From Trichostrongylus colubriformis (Eukaryota > Nematoda > Chromadorea > Rhabditida > Trichostrongylidae), in contig OZ022256.1 in assembly GCA_963978905.1 (NCBI GenBank), positions 33,443,426-33,507,425 of the forward strand: 64,000 nt of DNA, given 5' to 3'. Position numbers and translations under genes: made by a program. Every line of letters starts with the position of its first letter. The first letter of the stretch is position 1. A model generated the notes under the pieces. It had not been told where the DNA came from, did no database searches, and saw only the letters and a program-made list of their open reading frames with translations. Of this stretch, positions 35,054-46,770 are shown in pieces.

Positions 35054-37027
35054 TCAAGGGATCCACTCCACTGTTCTTCTTGTCCACCTATCGTCTTCTC
35101 TCCGCATTATATGACCGGCCCATCGATGTTTGACCTTCGATGCGTATTCCGCAGGGTCTCGTAGACGAGACATCTGCCTCGAATCGGAGCTGCGAAGCCC
35201 GGCACGATATTGAGATAGCCGAGTGTACTTCAGAAGACATCTCTCGAGTGCTCTGTGAGTCACCTGCGAGGACTTCGCCGTGGCTGACGTATCAGGCCAC
35301 GTCTCGGCAGCGTAACACAGAGCAGGAAGGACTGTCGAGTCGAATAGACGGGCGCGTAGGTCAGGATCCTTTAGCTGGTCGGTGGCCTCTTTAATAGACC
35401 CGAAGGCTGACCATGCAGCTCTCCTTCTTCTGTCGAGCTCTACCTTCATGTCGTTGTCCATGTTCATGGAACGCCCAGGATAGACGTACGACTTCGTTTC
35501 GGCGATGGGAGAGCCGTCGATGACATTTCCTCCATCGCACCAGGCGTTCTTCATGAACTGTGTCTTCATCCGATTGATCCGCAGTCCAATCTTACTTCCG
35601 GCTTCGTTCAGTTCTCGGAGCATCGCCTCTGCTTCATTGGTACTACGCGAAAAGATGACGATGTCGTCTGCGAAACGAAGGTTCGAGAGGAATTTTCCGT
35701 CCACACATATGCCCTTGTCGTCCCAGTCGAGCGACTTCATCACCCACTGCAATGCGGCAGTGAACAGCTTCGGCGAGATGGTGTCGCCTTGCCTAACGCC
35801 TTTTCCGATGGAGATGTTGATTGGGCGTTGGAAGAGCTGTATTGTCGTAGAACAGCGGTGGGAGCAGTCAGCCAGTGTTCGAATATAGGACGCGTCCACT
35901 CCTTGGTCGACCAACGCAGACAGGATAGCATTCGTTTCGACGCTGGCAAAGGCCTTTTCGTAATCGACGAAGGTTAGGACAAGGGGAAGATGGTATTCCC
36001 TGCAGACTTCAATGACCATCGCGACGGTTTGAATGTGGTCCATGCAGCTGAATCCCTGACGGAATCCAGCTTGTTCGTACGGCTGGGCCTCATCCAATGT
36101 GCGCGATATTCGCGTTAGGATGATCTTCGTGAAAAGCTTGTAGAGCACGCTCAGCAAGCTAATCGGTCGGTAGTTGCGAAGATCATCCCTGTCACCTTTC
36201 TTGTGCAAGATGACAGTGCGCGAAATCCTCCACTGATGCGGGATCCGCTCCTTCTGAAGGTAGGACGTCATATGTGCCGCGAGTAGTAAGTGCAGGACGT
36301 GGTTCCCTGCTCGAAGAAAATCGGCAGAGATCTTGTCTGGCCCTGGAGCCGTGCCGCTCTTCATACTCCTAATTGCGACTCGCACTTCAGACGGCAGAAT
36401 CCTTAATGGTGTTCCACCAGCGGGGATGTCTGGATCTGGCAGGGGTAGTGTGCAACGGAACAGATTGGTGTAGAACCTCTCCGTGATTGACTCCATCTCG
36501 TAACGGGAAGTAGTGACAGTTCCGTCTTCAGTTTTCAATGATGATAGCGGAATACTGAACTCGTTGAGGTCCCGACGGCACTTCTTCAGACTTCGTCTTT
36601 CCTGCGCCGCCTCTAGAATTCTCCTCTTCCTGTACTGCGCAAGATCCTCCTGTAACGCATTTCTGCAACTGACATTGATAACCAGTCGCTCGAGATGAGT
36701 TGCATTTGGATCCAGCCTCAAACTTCTCCTCCTTTCAAGCAGCGTCTTGGTGTTCGATGAAATCCGATCGCTTCTGCTTGATTGTTGAAGAGATGCAAGA
36801 TCAGCACAGGTTTGCAATCCTTTGAGAAGCTGCTCGTAGTCTTCGGTCGGGTCCTCCACGACTCGCCAGTCATAACGGGATAGTGCCTCGTTCAGAAGGT
36901 TCTCGTCATACACGACTTGCTTCCTCCCCTTCGGCCGGTGACAGGTGTTCTTCTCCAGTCGAGTGTCGAACCTGATTTTGGCCCGAAGAAGGCGATGATC
37001 GGATCCACAACAGAAAGATGGCACCAC
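35054..37027 (-). pseudogene. RTE reverse transcriptase
   Basis: The frame opens with the last endonuclease motif (CGSDHR), then a linker and the RT: RNYRPISLLSVLYKL, a FVDYEKAF motif A, GVRQGDTISP (motif B) and RFADDIVIF (motif C with both Asp). It reaches a TGA at about 35054 directly after an EWIP motif. The usual RTE C-terminal block (CPRPRGRPPKRWGD) continues in frame beyond this stop to about 34880. The stop plus the upstream frameshift make the copy defective, although most of the enzyme is intact. Confidence 0.9.
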
Positions 37028-37059
37028 GGAGGTGTCGTAGAGGCACCATCTTCTGTTTG

Positions 37060-37923
37060 TTAGAATGTGGTCGATCTCAGCATGAGTCGTGCCATTGGGT
37101 AACTCCTCCAGCGGCGGTGTTCCTTCTTCTCAAACAACGAATTACCATGGAAGAGACGTGCTGCAGACATGAGGTCAACGAGACGACTTCCGTTGTCGTT
37201 CTTATCGCCTATCCCGAATTTTCCGATCCTATGTTCCTCGCTGTTGCCTTTTCCTAACCTTGCGTTGAAGTCACCGACAACGAATTTGTAGAAGGACTTC
37301 TCTTTGCGGATGACTTCTTCCAGGTGTTCATAGAACGCATCCAATTCGGAATCGTCAGCTGCTGCGTGTGGTGAGTAGCAGTTGATGATTGAGATGGTCT
37401 TCTGATGCGGTGGATGAAGGCGTAGAATGGCTAGACGAGGAGACAGAATCTCGTGAGAGTCGACGTGGCGGACGACAGACGGGTGCACGACAAATCCAAC
37501 GCCTCCGACATTCCGCGACGGGATCTTCTCTCCACGGATAACAAGAGTCCCGTCGTTGAACTGTCGTACGTCGGTTCTTCTGCTCTTTGTTTCTTGTAGC
37601 GCGATCACATGGAACTTGATGCGAGTCGCAGCGTCAAGGAGAGCATGGAGATCGGCGTTGGACGAGACTGTTCTGGCGTTGTAGGTGCAGAGCATGAAGC
37701 AGTCTCCGTGCCGTGTACGAGGTGTGTCGTCATTGTCCAGAATCCATGACGTCCTGCGCAACCCGAGATTTCTTGGCCTCTCACCGGTTGTCGTGCCGTC
37801 CGACGTCGGAGACCGTAGAGCCCGGTGCGCGGGGTACTGAGGCTGTTTTTCTGCTGGTTGAGCGTTTTGTTCCCTGGTGTCCTGACGAAGCGTTGCCAGC
37901 GCGTCTGCAGGCCCCTTCCTCAA
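37060..37923 (-). pseudogene. RTE apurinic/apyrimidinic-type endonuclease
   Basis: It contains the endonuclease core in order: CTYNART (Asn), VIALQETK (catalytic Glu), INCYSPH and [10 protein letters not shown] (GDFNA). The SDHR box lies in the next frame at about 37000, after a frameshift near 37110-37140. ATG at 37923 is a plausible start. In RTE elements this enzyme nicks the target and RT primes from the nick. Confidence 0.87.
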
Positions 37924-38099
37924 CCATCAAAACAGAGGGAGGGGAGGGGGGTCCGCTCTTGGCTAGGACTTTACTCCTTCTCAGCATGGTTGAACCTGCC
38001 AGGAGCATTTGCCGAAGCAAAAGACTCCCGCTGTGCATCGCAGTCCAGTCCCATTGCCACCTCCTCGCCACGATGAGGCGTCGGACCGTCGAGGGGCTA

Positions 38100-38880
38100 C
38101 ACTGTGCTGTAAAATATTCGATAGTGGCGCGACCATAGACGGTCGAAACTTGGGAATGGAGCTCAGTTATTTCACGATTTAAGGATTTTGGCATAACCAC
38201 GAACTCTTCACCTTTATCACTGACAGAGATGCGTATTGCGCCGTTCGATCTTAACTCACGCACTTCTTTGAACCCTTGCCACTGATCGTAGATTAAGTTA
38301 ATATTGTGAAGTCGTTTGTACCGATCCAGTGCGGCAAGCACTCCTGATAATAAAATCCGAAACTTCACATCGGCTTCGGAGAACGGTTCAGGTTCTTTAT
38401 AAACAGTGCGTGGGAATGGTACAATAAGCGATCTCTGATCAGAAGCGGTGCTTTGCGCGTTATTATCACGCCTAGCCTTGTTTCGCAGTAGATCCCTCAA
38501 TCTCTCTAATCCTCCCACAACTTTGCGGAACATAGTGCCATTGATGTTTTGTGAAGGTGCAAATAAAGGCCCGAGACTGAGAAAACTTAAGGCGTTAGAG
38601 GAAAGCTGAGTGTTGCCTAGAACAGTGACCTTTGCCGGTTGGTTAACATTTGTACGAGCGTACTCGATGCGGTTACTGTTTGAGTTGTTCTCATTATTAC
38701 TGGAGTTCTCCTGAAGCGAGCGCAAAAGTCTGTCGTATTTCGCACACAAAGTGGACTTAGCCCTATATCGAATAGCATCACGAATCTCCCTCGACCCACC
38801 CTCAATCCTCCTCCAAGTCCGTTCCAGTAGTAGACGTCGACATGAATCCTCTTTAAAATTACACTTTACAATGGAAGAAT
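38100..38880 (-). pseudogene. PLE N-terminal region
   Basis: The open minus-strand frame carries AKYDRLLRSL, then LSSNALSFLSLGPLFAP, the conserved LS..E..LL..G-like N-terminal PLE block, and ISVSDKGEEFVVMPKS (equivalent to the ADKG..VV motif before RT). It joins the frame at 34826 exactly if the RTE and one copy of its target duplication are left out. Related in-frame sequence continues upstream to about 38880. Confidence 0.82.
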
Positions 38881-38950
38881 ACAGTACATATTGCTTTCTC
38901 TTGATTACAATGCCTAGGATAGAGCGGTATATCTCGCTGTAGTTGAGTAT

Positions 38951-40304
38951 TCCCTTGTATCAACCGCTGTTTGAAGATAGGGATCATTGTACTATTCCTT
39001 TTTCAGCGGCTACGGAATCGAGTGGACCATTCTATACCTCATCCTCCGAGCATCTTTCACATATTTATCGCTTTCTCATCTGGCCCAACAACTTTCCCAA
39101 TCTTCAGACTAACTAGCATGCGACAGATCGCTCAATTCGCTCAGGGTAGATGTATTCAGTCGTAAAGTCCCTCCTCGGGCTTTCGCTACAAGGAAACTCT
39201 TCGTTTTGAAGCCCATGTGAGTATTCCTGCCGCCTCCTTGTCACTCAAGTTGGGTTCCTCAAAGTGGCATCGGTGCTGCTTTTTACAGTTTTTACCACCG
39301 TGATGTCTTGGTCGGCTCGCTGTCGTGCGTTGGCCCGTCTGAAACTAAAGTCTATTTATCCACCCTCCAACTTTTCGTACAAGGCATCCATCACGTGCTC
39401 TTGGCTTGGTACGGCTGCCTTGGCGAGTCTCTTGCAATGATCTAAGGGGCGAGGTGTTGAGAACTCCGCGTTTTATGTCAGCGTTTGAATGTTTCCATCA
39501 TCCGTTTTTCTACTCACTGGATCTGCTCGATACAAAACCCCTCTAAAGGTCATCTCCTCCGAAGTTGCCAAGGGTTCACCCCAAAGTTTTCTTCGCGCAC
39601 TGCAGGATGACCATAGCGGCTCTCCTGAACCGAATTGTGTGGTTTCAGAGGACCTGCTCGCTCCATTACCCCGCTCCATTATCTTTAGGTCATCCCCGTC
39701 CACTCTATGTAGCTTTAATCATCGCATCTTCTGCTCACTTCTTACCTATGTTTTCATAGAATCAGAAACCTTCAGGTACCTGCCTGTCAACGATTCCGCG
39801 CAATTCAAACTAGGTTCTTCGGCCGCAATCCTCTGGGTAGCTCTCGCATACTGATCACGCCTTGGGCGAAGTTGTTCGCCGTTCCCGCTTGATGTCCCAG
39901 CGCAGCCCGCCCCTTTTGAGAATAAATAGGTTCTTCTTCCTCGGGTTTTTTGAACGTTTCATTTAGTTATTTCTTCACTTACTTACTATTGAGCACCTCG
40001 ACCTTTATATTTAACAACTCTTCCATATTCGGCCCGAATTACCTCTATCACTGCCTTGAAGGATACCAATCTCCTTTCCTACAGCGGTAAACCGCGAATT
40101 GAACAAAAAATTTTGCTGAATTTTTCGACTGTTGATGAGATTTATGCGCCAACTTGAGAAAACTGGAAAAGTTAGTTAGAGAAAAGCAGTGACTTTGGTG
40201 GTGGAAGTTAGAGCCAATTTGGCTCACTCCACCTCCTTCTCCAAATTCGCAGAAAACTCCTACACGGCTGCTAACTGAAACGCTAAAAGCGAACATGACA
40301 CCGG
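38951..40304. other. Intergenic; possible RTE scrap at 39180-39470 (-)
   Basis: On the minus strand ~39180-39390 gives a NARQRADQDITVV-type segment like the linker between endonuclease and RT in RTE elements. The rest shows no gene. The plus-strand frame at 39489-39854 is probably its shadow. Confidence 0.4.
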
Positions 40305-40362
40305 ATTCACGCTCCGGTATTTAGCGAGGCTTCAGGTGCTCGCTAAATACCGGAGCGTGAAT
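40305..40362. repeat. Perfect 24-bp hairpin, 10-base loop
   Basis: ATTCACGCTCCGGTATTTAG plus CGAG (40305-40328) is exactly reverse-complemented at 40339-40362. The function is unknown. It could be the core of a small foldback element or a structured RNA if transcribed. Confidence 0.85.
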
Positions 40363-40814
40363 CTAATAGAACCTTGATATGAGACCATAGCGAATCGGTA
40401 GGGACTCGAGTGCTGATTACAACCATGAAGACAAAAGTGCGAAAGGCCACCCGAAGCGAGTTGAGAGAAGTCAAAATTGCCTGCGATGACTCACCGGCAG
40501 GGTACTTTGCCTCAAGTAATGCATCAACGAGAGTAACCGTGTGTGCAGCAACGGTAGCCATGCGGTGGAGCTCTTGCTGGAAGTGGCGGTTGGCTTGTCA
40601 TTCATGATTAGACCTTTTGATGAGCCATGCCAAGCAAGGTATCCGGTCAGTGAGTCATCGCAAGCAAATTTCGACTCCTCTTAACTCGCGTCGAAGCAGC
40701 ACATATTCTGTTATTTTGGTCTTCATAATTGTAGTGAGCCTCTGGCTCTTTCGATGCTGTAAATGGGTCCGTTGAGGCAAAGTTCTTTAGTACATAAGGA
40801 ATACGGCAAGCATA

Positions 40815-41790
40815 CGGTAAGATAATTACAGGCCTTCTGTAGGTCACTTCGCACGCGCTAGTCCGCTTATGAAGTGACCCTGTTTGACTGCTTGCACCCT
40901 TTGCTGACCTTTAAGATGCAAAAAGTAATGCGCGACTACAAGGAAAAAGGTAAAAGTGTATAAATGAAGAAGTTCATTCGTAGTCTGCAGTAGCTCCTCA
41001 TTGATACAAACCAAACTCTCAAGTCTAAGTGAGCCATGAGCAGCAGATGCGGAATGTTGAGAGATTAATGCTGGAAGGAGAGTAGGAACAGGAATTGACT
41101 ATTTGGGCTGCTGAGGGGTTAGTGATGGTAAGGAGACCGGAATTGGATATGAAACGGGAGCGAATGGTGCGAAAAATGGGTTTGTGATGATGCTGAGACC
41201 GAATACTACAGGAGGTGTTGCATGGCGCCGTAGTAATGTGAGGGAGGGAGAGACACACGCACAGGTAATCCACGTAGAGTACACGCGCATATGCTGAGGT
41301 GATGGAATGGAAAACTCAGAGGTGAAAGTTGCTGTGCAAATTAGGAAGAATTCTCCTTCTCCCCTGAAATGCGGAACTAACACCTATGATACTTTTTGTA
41401 TGACCCTTCACAAAGTATTAGTTCAAAAAAAGAGTGACATCATGTCATGGTGTGAAGGTCTACCTTATGATTTAATTCCGCTAGAAGCAAGTCATATATT
41501 TATTTACCCTTAATGTACTAATTACCTGACAAAGAGAATACTTTTAGACACTCATGCGTGGCGCGATCATGGGTCACTAACACTGAACTTGAGAGGTATG
41601 TACCAATGAAGAGTTACTGCAAACTACGAATGAAATTCTTTATTCATACACCTTCACCTTTTACCCTTGTACATCTGCATTTTTGCATCTTGAAAGTTGT
41701 TATGTAAACAGTGAGATAGGGAACCTAACAGGCAGGGCCAGAGTGTGCGAGCTGAGGTTCGAAGTGACTAGTTCTGTAATTATCTCACCG
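40815..41790. mobile_element. ~1.0 kb element with ~225-bp terminal inverted repeats
   Basis: 40815-41040 and 41565-41790 are inverted copies (about 65-75% by eye). Shared blocks are CGGTAAGATAATTACAG, GATGCAAAAA, ATTCGTAGT and CTCTCAAGT. The terminal sequence recurs at the ends of the 41970-47440 element. The interior has no transposase I recognise. A block at 41050-41230 is repeated, diverged, at 43640-43790. Confidence 0.65.
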
Positions 41791-42661
41791 TACACCTGCC
41801 GCATAATTTCTGTACTAAAGGTGCACACCCGTTCGTTGTGGTCCTTTGGGTGACAAAGCTCAAATGAGAGGCTCTGAACAAGTATATTGATGTGATTTCA
41901 AGAATTGAGGTACGTGGAAGGGAGGACTGCTGCGGGTAAAGATCTCTAAATCATAAAATATACATTAGATATACGGTAAGATAATTACAAGGCTACTGTA
42001 GGTCACCCGCACCTTCTAGCCCTTCCTGTGAGGTGACCCTACTCGACTGCTTGCATCCTCTGTTGACCTGTAAGACGCAGAAAGTAAAAACACCAAACAC
42101 CTGTCAAACGTGTAAAAACACCTTGTTGATACAAATCAAATTATCAATTTATTAGTGAACCATGATTTTTCCACGCACGTGTGTCCAAAAATGTTCTCTT
42201 TGTTACCTAATTAATGTGTACAAAGAGGTACGAATGAAAATTTTCGCACCTATAGTGCGAACCGTTCGCACCTATGGTGTGAAGCAACGATGACGAGGTG
42301 CAAAGATCAAAAGGTTATGTGATGCTCAAAATCTGCGTTAACCGTAAATAAGGTCAAGCCATTGGAGAGTAGTCTGTAAAAAGGTGGTACTTTACTATGG
42401 TTGACCCAAACACCACGAGTTGTTCAAATATTTTTTGCTTGGCAGATCACTAACATTCGTTATGACATGCGTTTGAGGCGCTGACGGAGTTCAGCGCCAC
42501 ACTATTTTTGCCTAAGCCTTACGACGGAGAGAAGTTTTTTACTGTAATCAATTAACGCCAAAAAAGATCGAATGCTTCCAGAAGAAACAAATCAGGAACT
42601 CAAGACATGTCCGGATGTGCCGCGAATAAGGCTTTTCGAACTACTTCTCGAAGTTTCTTAG

Positions 42662-43140
42662 AGGCACATTCCAGGATTACTGGGATATCGCATCTCCTGC
42701 CGTGGATGGATAGTTCGACCCAAGCTACGTAGGCTGTACCTTTACCTAGGCGTGGATGTCAGTAAGTGGAGCGTGCAGAGCCAAAGAATCTAGCGTCACA
42801 GCGCGGCCCCGCCCACCACAGCCAGGGTATGCTGCAAGTGTTCCGGTGCTTAGTGTGGGGTCAGGTCACTCAGTAGTGGGTTTACTTCACGAGACGATTG
42901 GTTTACTGCCAATTTCAAGATCTTGGCTACGTAGCTGGTCTACCTATGTCGAAGACAAGAGTCGAAGACTGAAGGCAGACCCCCGAGTGGGGTGGGCGGG
43001 GCCGAGCTGTTGCGCTAGATTCTTTGGCTCTGCACGCTCCAGGAACTGACACCCACGCCTCGGTAAAGGTACAGCTACGTGGCTGGGTCGAATTATCCAT
43101 CCACGGCTGGAGATGTGATATGTAATTCAGGAATGTGCCT
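42662..43140. mobile_element. Palindromic MITE, ~155-bp arms
   Basis: Left arm 42662-42818 and right arm 42989-43140 are inverted copies. Shared blocks include AGGCACATTCC, CCGTGGATGGATA, GTACCTTTACC and AGAGCCAAAGAATCTAGCG. The GC-rich spacer is about 170 bp. Confidence 0.82.
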
Positions 43141-43885
43141 TTAATGTCTCCCAGACATGTACTTGCACACCTTACTTCGTACTTATCCGGATAATAAAAC
43201 TATTAGTATTTCTTTATGAATACGTGATTTGTTTCTCTAATCACTTGACCGAATTTGCGATTAATGCAGATTTTGGGTAACAAACGACCTCGTGATTTTC
43301 GCATCTCGTTATCGTTTCCTCGCACCATAGGCGCGAAAATTTTCATTCGGTCCACTTTGTACCCACCCGTCACCTAATTGAAGTATTAGGGGTAAATAAG
43401 CATCTCCCATTTCCCTCGCCTGTCGTGGAGCTATTTTTAATAATAAATAATAATAATAGGGCGTGATGAGATGAGTGAGGGGAAGGTGGCGGAAGGGGGG
43501 GGGGGTGGGGAGGTAAATGCAGGGGATCGGGAATTTGGCAGGTGGCTAGTAGTAATAAATTTGAGCAGGACTTAAAATTGAGGGTTTGTGGGGAATCTTT
43601 TGTGGAAGGGAAGTGGAAGCTGGAGTTGAAACTGCGGGATGCTGAGGGGTTAATGCTGGAAGGAGAGTAGGAAGTGAAATTGAAGATGTGGGCCGCTGAG
43701 GGATTAAAGGAGACAGGAGTATATGAAACGGCAGCCGATTATGTGAAAAGTGGGTTTTGTGATTATGCTGATATCAAATACAATAGGAGGAAGAGGTGCC
43801 ACATGCGTGGCGTCATAACAAGATGAGTGAGGGAAATACTCATAACATGGGTGGGGGAAGGAGGGGAGAGGTGGTGTAGTATTAG

Positions 43886-44600
43886 GTGTATGCAGAATAA
43901 ATGGTCGAAACATAACTGACCATAACTTCGCAAAGACACAACTTTATTTGTCAAAGTAAAAACCATTCGAATCTACAGAGTTTTGCCAACTATCTGGTAA
44001 AGAAAATATGCCATCATGACCGAGATCTGGATTGCGAGAATTAATAAAGTCAAGAGTGGCATTTTTACCCTGCATAGTATCGGCGAATTTCTTCTGACGC
44101 AGGTTTGCATCGAGAACCCGGAAGAAGTGGTAATCCGTCAGGGATAGGTTTGGGGAATTAGGGGGTGAGGGAGAGTCTCGATGCCTAATAGCATCAGTTT
44201 TTGCTGGGTGCGCAAAACAACGCAAAACCCCACACTTCGCAAGTCACCCGGCACAAACTGATGCAGTTAGGCATCGAGACTCTCCCTCACCCACCTTATT
44301 CCCCAGACCTATTCCTGACTTACCACTTTTTCCGGGTTCTCGATGCAAACCTGCGTTAGAAGGAGTTCGCCGATACGATGCAGGTTGAAAATGCCATCGT
44401 TAACTTCAATAATTTTCGCATGATTTATCATGATTTCAGAATTTTATCATGATTGCATATCGTTGGCATATCTTTACCACATAGTTGGCAAAACTATGTA
44501 GATTCGAATGGTTTCTATTTCGACAAATAGAGTTGTGTCTGAGCGAAGTTATGGCGTTTTGAAAAATGTGGTCCGTTTTGGCCATTTATTCTGCATACAC
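43886..44600. mobile_element. Inverted dimer of mariner-type 3' ends
   Basis: The outer ends GTGTATGCAGAATAAATGG and its reverse complement are 715 bp apart, and the arms match through to about 44240. The left arm (minus, 43944-44225) encodes the C-terminal end of a mariner transposase: a SLTDYHFFRVLDANLRQKKF-like block with the last catalytic Asp, then LPDSWQ..VDSNG.YF. The right arm carries the same region on the plus strand with shifts. Two 5'-deleted copies are therefore joined head to head. Confidence 0.8.
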
Positions 44601-44814
44601 ATAATAGAATCCATGCAAAGATGATCCACGTAGAATGCATGCGTTTGATGGAGGGATGGAAATAGAAGAATCTAGAGGGGGAGTCAAGCTTGGAAGATTC
44701 TCATGCCAAACTAACACTACGTCAGGTATAAGTGTCCTATGAATCAATTCCCTAAAAGCAAGTGAGATGTTTACATACAGTGAAATCACGTCTAACTACA
44801 GGAATTCGTAATGA

Positions 44815-45115
44815 AATTTATTTATCGACACGCACGTAGTACAAAATATCTGCGGCGTAGGGATGCGTCTGAGTCCGAGGTCTAGCGAGGAAGTCATTGA
44901 GGTGGGTGTCGGGCAGGGAATCCGGTGGTAGTCGGTACGCGAGAGCTCTGTCGGAGTGTCCGGTCGTTGGGTCCGTCATGAGTCTTTCCCTGCCGTTTCC
45001 CGCGTTGACTCTCATTCGACCTCCTGTAATCAGCTCGCGTGATCAGTGCGTCGGAGAAGAAGCCATCCGTTGCAAAGGACGGCATTGATTGCTTACGAAT
45101 CTTAGCTCTTGCACC
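44815..45115 (-). pseudogene. Unassigned coding tail, copy 1
   Basis: The minus strand shares with 46440-46770 a peptide region GPNDRTL...LPDT..DDFLARPRTQTHP, and the nucleotide match covers the whole 300 bp. Copy 1 has a frameshift between the two conserved peptides. An AATAAA-type signal sits at its 3' end (near 44822). I do not recognise the family. Confidence 0.5.
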
Positions 45116-45258
45116 TCCCCCTTCCACAAAAACGTCCGTGCTCGGATGAGGTCAAAAGGAAGAACTGAGTGACATGCGACATACCTTGCGAGCAGAGAGA
45201 AAAACTAAAAAGGCGAGAGATGAGGCGGATGGCGGTCGGAGAGTAGGTAGAGAAGGTA

Positions 45259-45655
45259 AATAAATTGGCTGCGACGGCAACTTGTCATGGCAACGTTCAT
45301 TCATCGAATGCCATCAAGGATTTGCCTGAGATTTTGCCCAAGTGTGTCCGTGTGGTATATGGTTACCGAGGAGATAGTTGTGCCCTGAAACGACCTTTTG
45401 GACACTGCTGTATTGGCTCAGTATGAAAGTAAAAGTGCTCATGAGAAAAGATCTGGAAGAGCCGAACCATCGATGATGATGTTCTGTGCGGCTACACACC
45501 GCAGCAACCTCACCCAGTCATGAGTGAGCGAAGCGCGTCGCTGTGTTCTAAAATAAATTGGCTGCGATGGCAACGTGTCATGACAACGTTCATTCATCGA
45601 ATGCCACCTGAAAGGAACTCACCTGAAATGTGGTCCAAGTGTGTCCGTGTGGGAG
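45259..45655 (+). repeat. Two direct copies of a ~105-bp repeat
   Basis: 45259-45360 and 45549-45655 share AAATAAATTGGCTGCGA, AACGTTCATTCATCGAATGCC and CCAAGTGTGTCCGTGTGG. The intervening 190 bp is unique. Origin unknown. Confidence 0.7.
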
Positions 45656-46439
45656 GAATTATTACTATATCCATTTCGTGTCTCTGTACAGACTATACAG
45701 AGTGCAACATAATCCCGAGGTGCGCGGCCCGATTTTCGAAATGTCGTGTCTAGTCCTTGTCAAAGTTTATAATGGCGATCGACGATGGTGAGTTGCTCTT
45801 GGCAAGCAAGGCTTTCGACGTCACCCAATCCATGTTTTCAGGATTTTTTTTGGGTATTTTTTGATACAAGATGGCAATATGGCTTCGTCTGAGTGCGCGG
45901 GGAGGAACCGGCGAATTGCGCTTTTTCGGTATTGTAGCGCAGTCACCGATGTCGCCGTATGAGGGAACTTCATTGCGCATAAGACGTTCGGCTGGACGTC
46001 GGAAAAAGCAGGTCCTCCCGTTCGAGCTGATCTAAAGGGAAGTCGCAGATGGACTGACTTGCGCGGAAGACTTCGCAAGATCCTTCAAATGCCGCGGAGA
46101 TGTGATTCACGTCTGCGTTGAGGCCTCGTCGATTTACCACCAAAACGATTCCGAGCCGGCTTCGTTGGGTTGAGGGGGTGTAACCAGAAAAAATTTCTAG
46201 ACCCGGAAGAAGTACGGGTGATCAGAGGCGAGTGCCGATGACCTGGAAGTTTGTGCACGACGAAGGGCGATTTCACGGTCCCATGTGCTGATATTGTATG
46301 AGAACGAAGCGATAAGACGCATACAAAATCTTATACGGACAGTGGATGTTTGGCGAGCCCGCGAGTGCGAGTAATTTTGTTGAAGGAGTCTCGGCTCAGC
46401 ATTGGGGTACCTCTCGCTGCTACCAGTAATATCAAGTTT
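45656..46439. other. No gene recognised
   Basis: Mixed-composition DNA inside the 41970-47440 element. Short frames on the minus strand (45821-46078, 46197-46442) have no recognisable domain. Confidence 0.4.
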
Positions 46440-46770
46440 CACTACATGAATTCGTAATAATATTTATTCTTAACTATTGATCGACACGCACGTAGCACCA
46501 GTATCTCAGGCGCAGGGATGCGTCTGGGTCCGAGGTCTGGCGAGGAAGTCATCGAGGTAGGTGTCGGGCAGGTAGTCCGGTAGCAGTCGGCGCGCGGGAG
46601 GTCGTAACGTCCGGTCGTTGGGGCCATCGGGAGCCCTTCTCCGCCGTTTCTCGCTTGGACTCTCGTCTGGCCTCCTGTAATCAGCTTGCGTGATCAGTGG
46701 GTCGGAGGAGAGAATCCATCTGCCGCAGAACCGCATTGATTGCTTACAATTTGTAGCTTTTGCACTACTA
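46440..46770 (-). pseudogene. Unassigned coding tail, copy 2
   Basis: An open minus-strand frame (46506-46736) ends with DYLPDTYLDDFLARPRTQTH then a stop, and an AATAAA-type signal follows near 46460. It is paralogous to 44815-45115. Conservation of the peptide between diverged copies suggests it was once translated. Confidence 0.5.

Larger units (their letters stand above)
34833..38099 (-). mobile_element. RTE-clade non-LTR retrotransposon, ~3.27 kb
   Basis: It is bounded by a candidate 6-bp target duplication, CACTGT on the plus strand (34827-34832 and 38100-38105), and ends 3' with short TAAGTATC-type repeats, as RTE elements do instead of poly-A. It encodes an apurinic endonuclease (37923-37060) and an RT (37027-35054) separated by a small frameshift near 37110-37140. 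The length equals a full RTE (about 3.2-3.3 kb). It sits inside a Penelope element, so it is the younger of the two. Confidence 0.9.
32890..38950 (-). mobile_element. Near-complete Penelope-like element, split by an RTE
   Basis: Reading the minus strand, the N-terminal PLE region is at about 38880-38100, RT at 34826-34150, a linker at 34150-33600, a GIY-YIG nuclease at about 33590-33430, and the 3' end at about 32950 with the sequence TGAAGAAGACGAATCGGTCG then AAACGTTGG, a common PLE 3' hallmark. An RTE (34833-38099) interrupts it. Penelope elements carry an RT related to telomerase plus a GIY-YIG endonuclease. Frameshifts in the linker and nuclease parts show that it is defective. Outer ends are approximate. 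Confidence 0.85.

Noticed and set aside
39489..39854. 121-codon plus-strand frame
   Set aside because: No domain. The opposite strand nearby has RTE-like fragments, so it is probably a shadow of decayed retroelement sequence.
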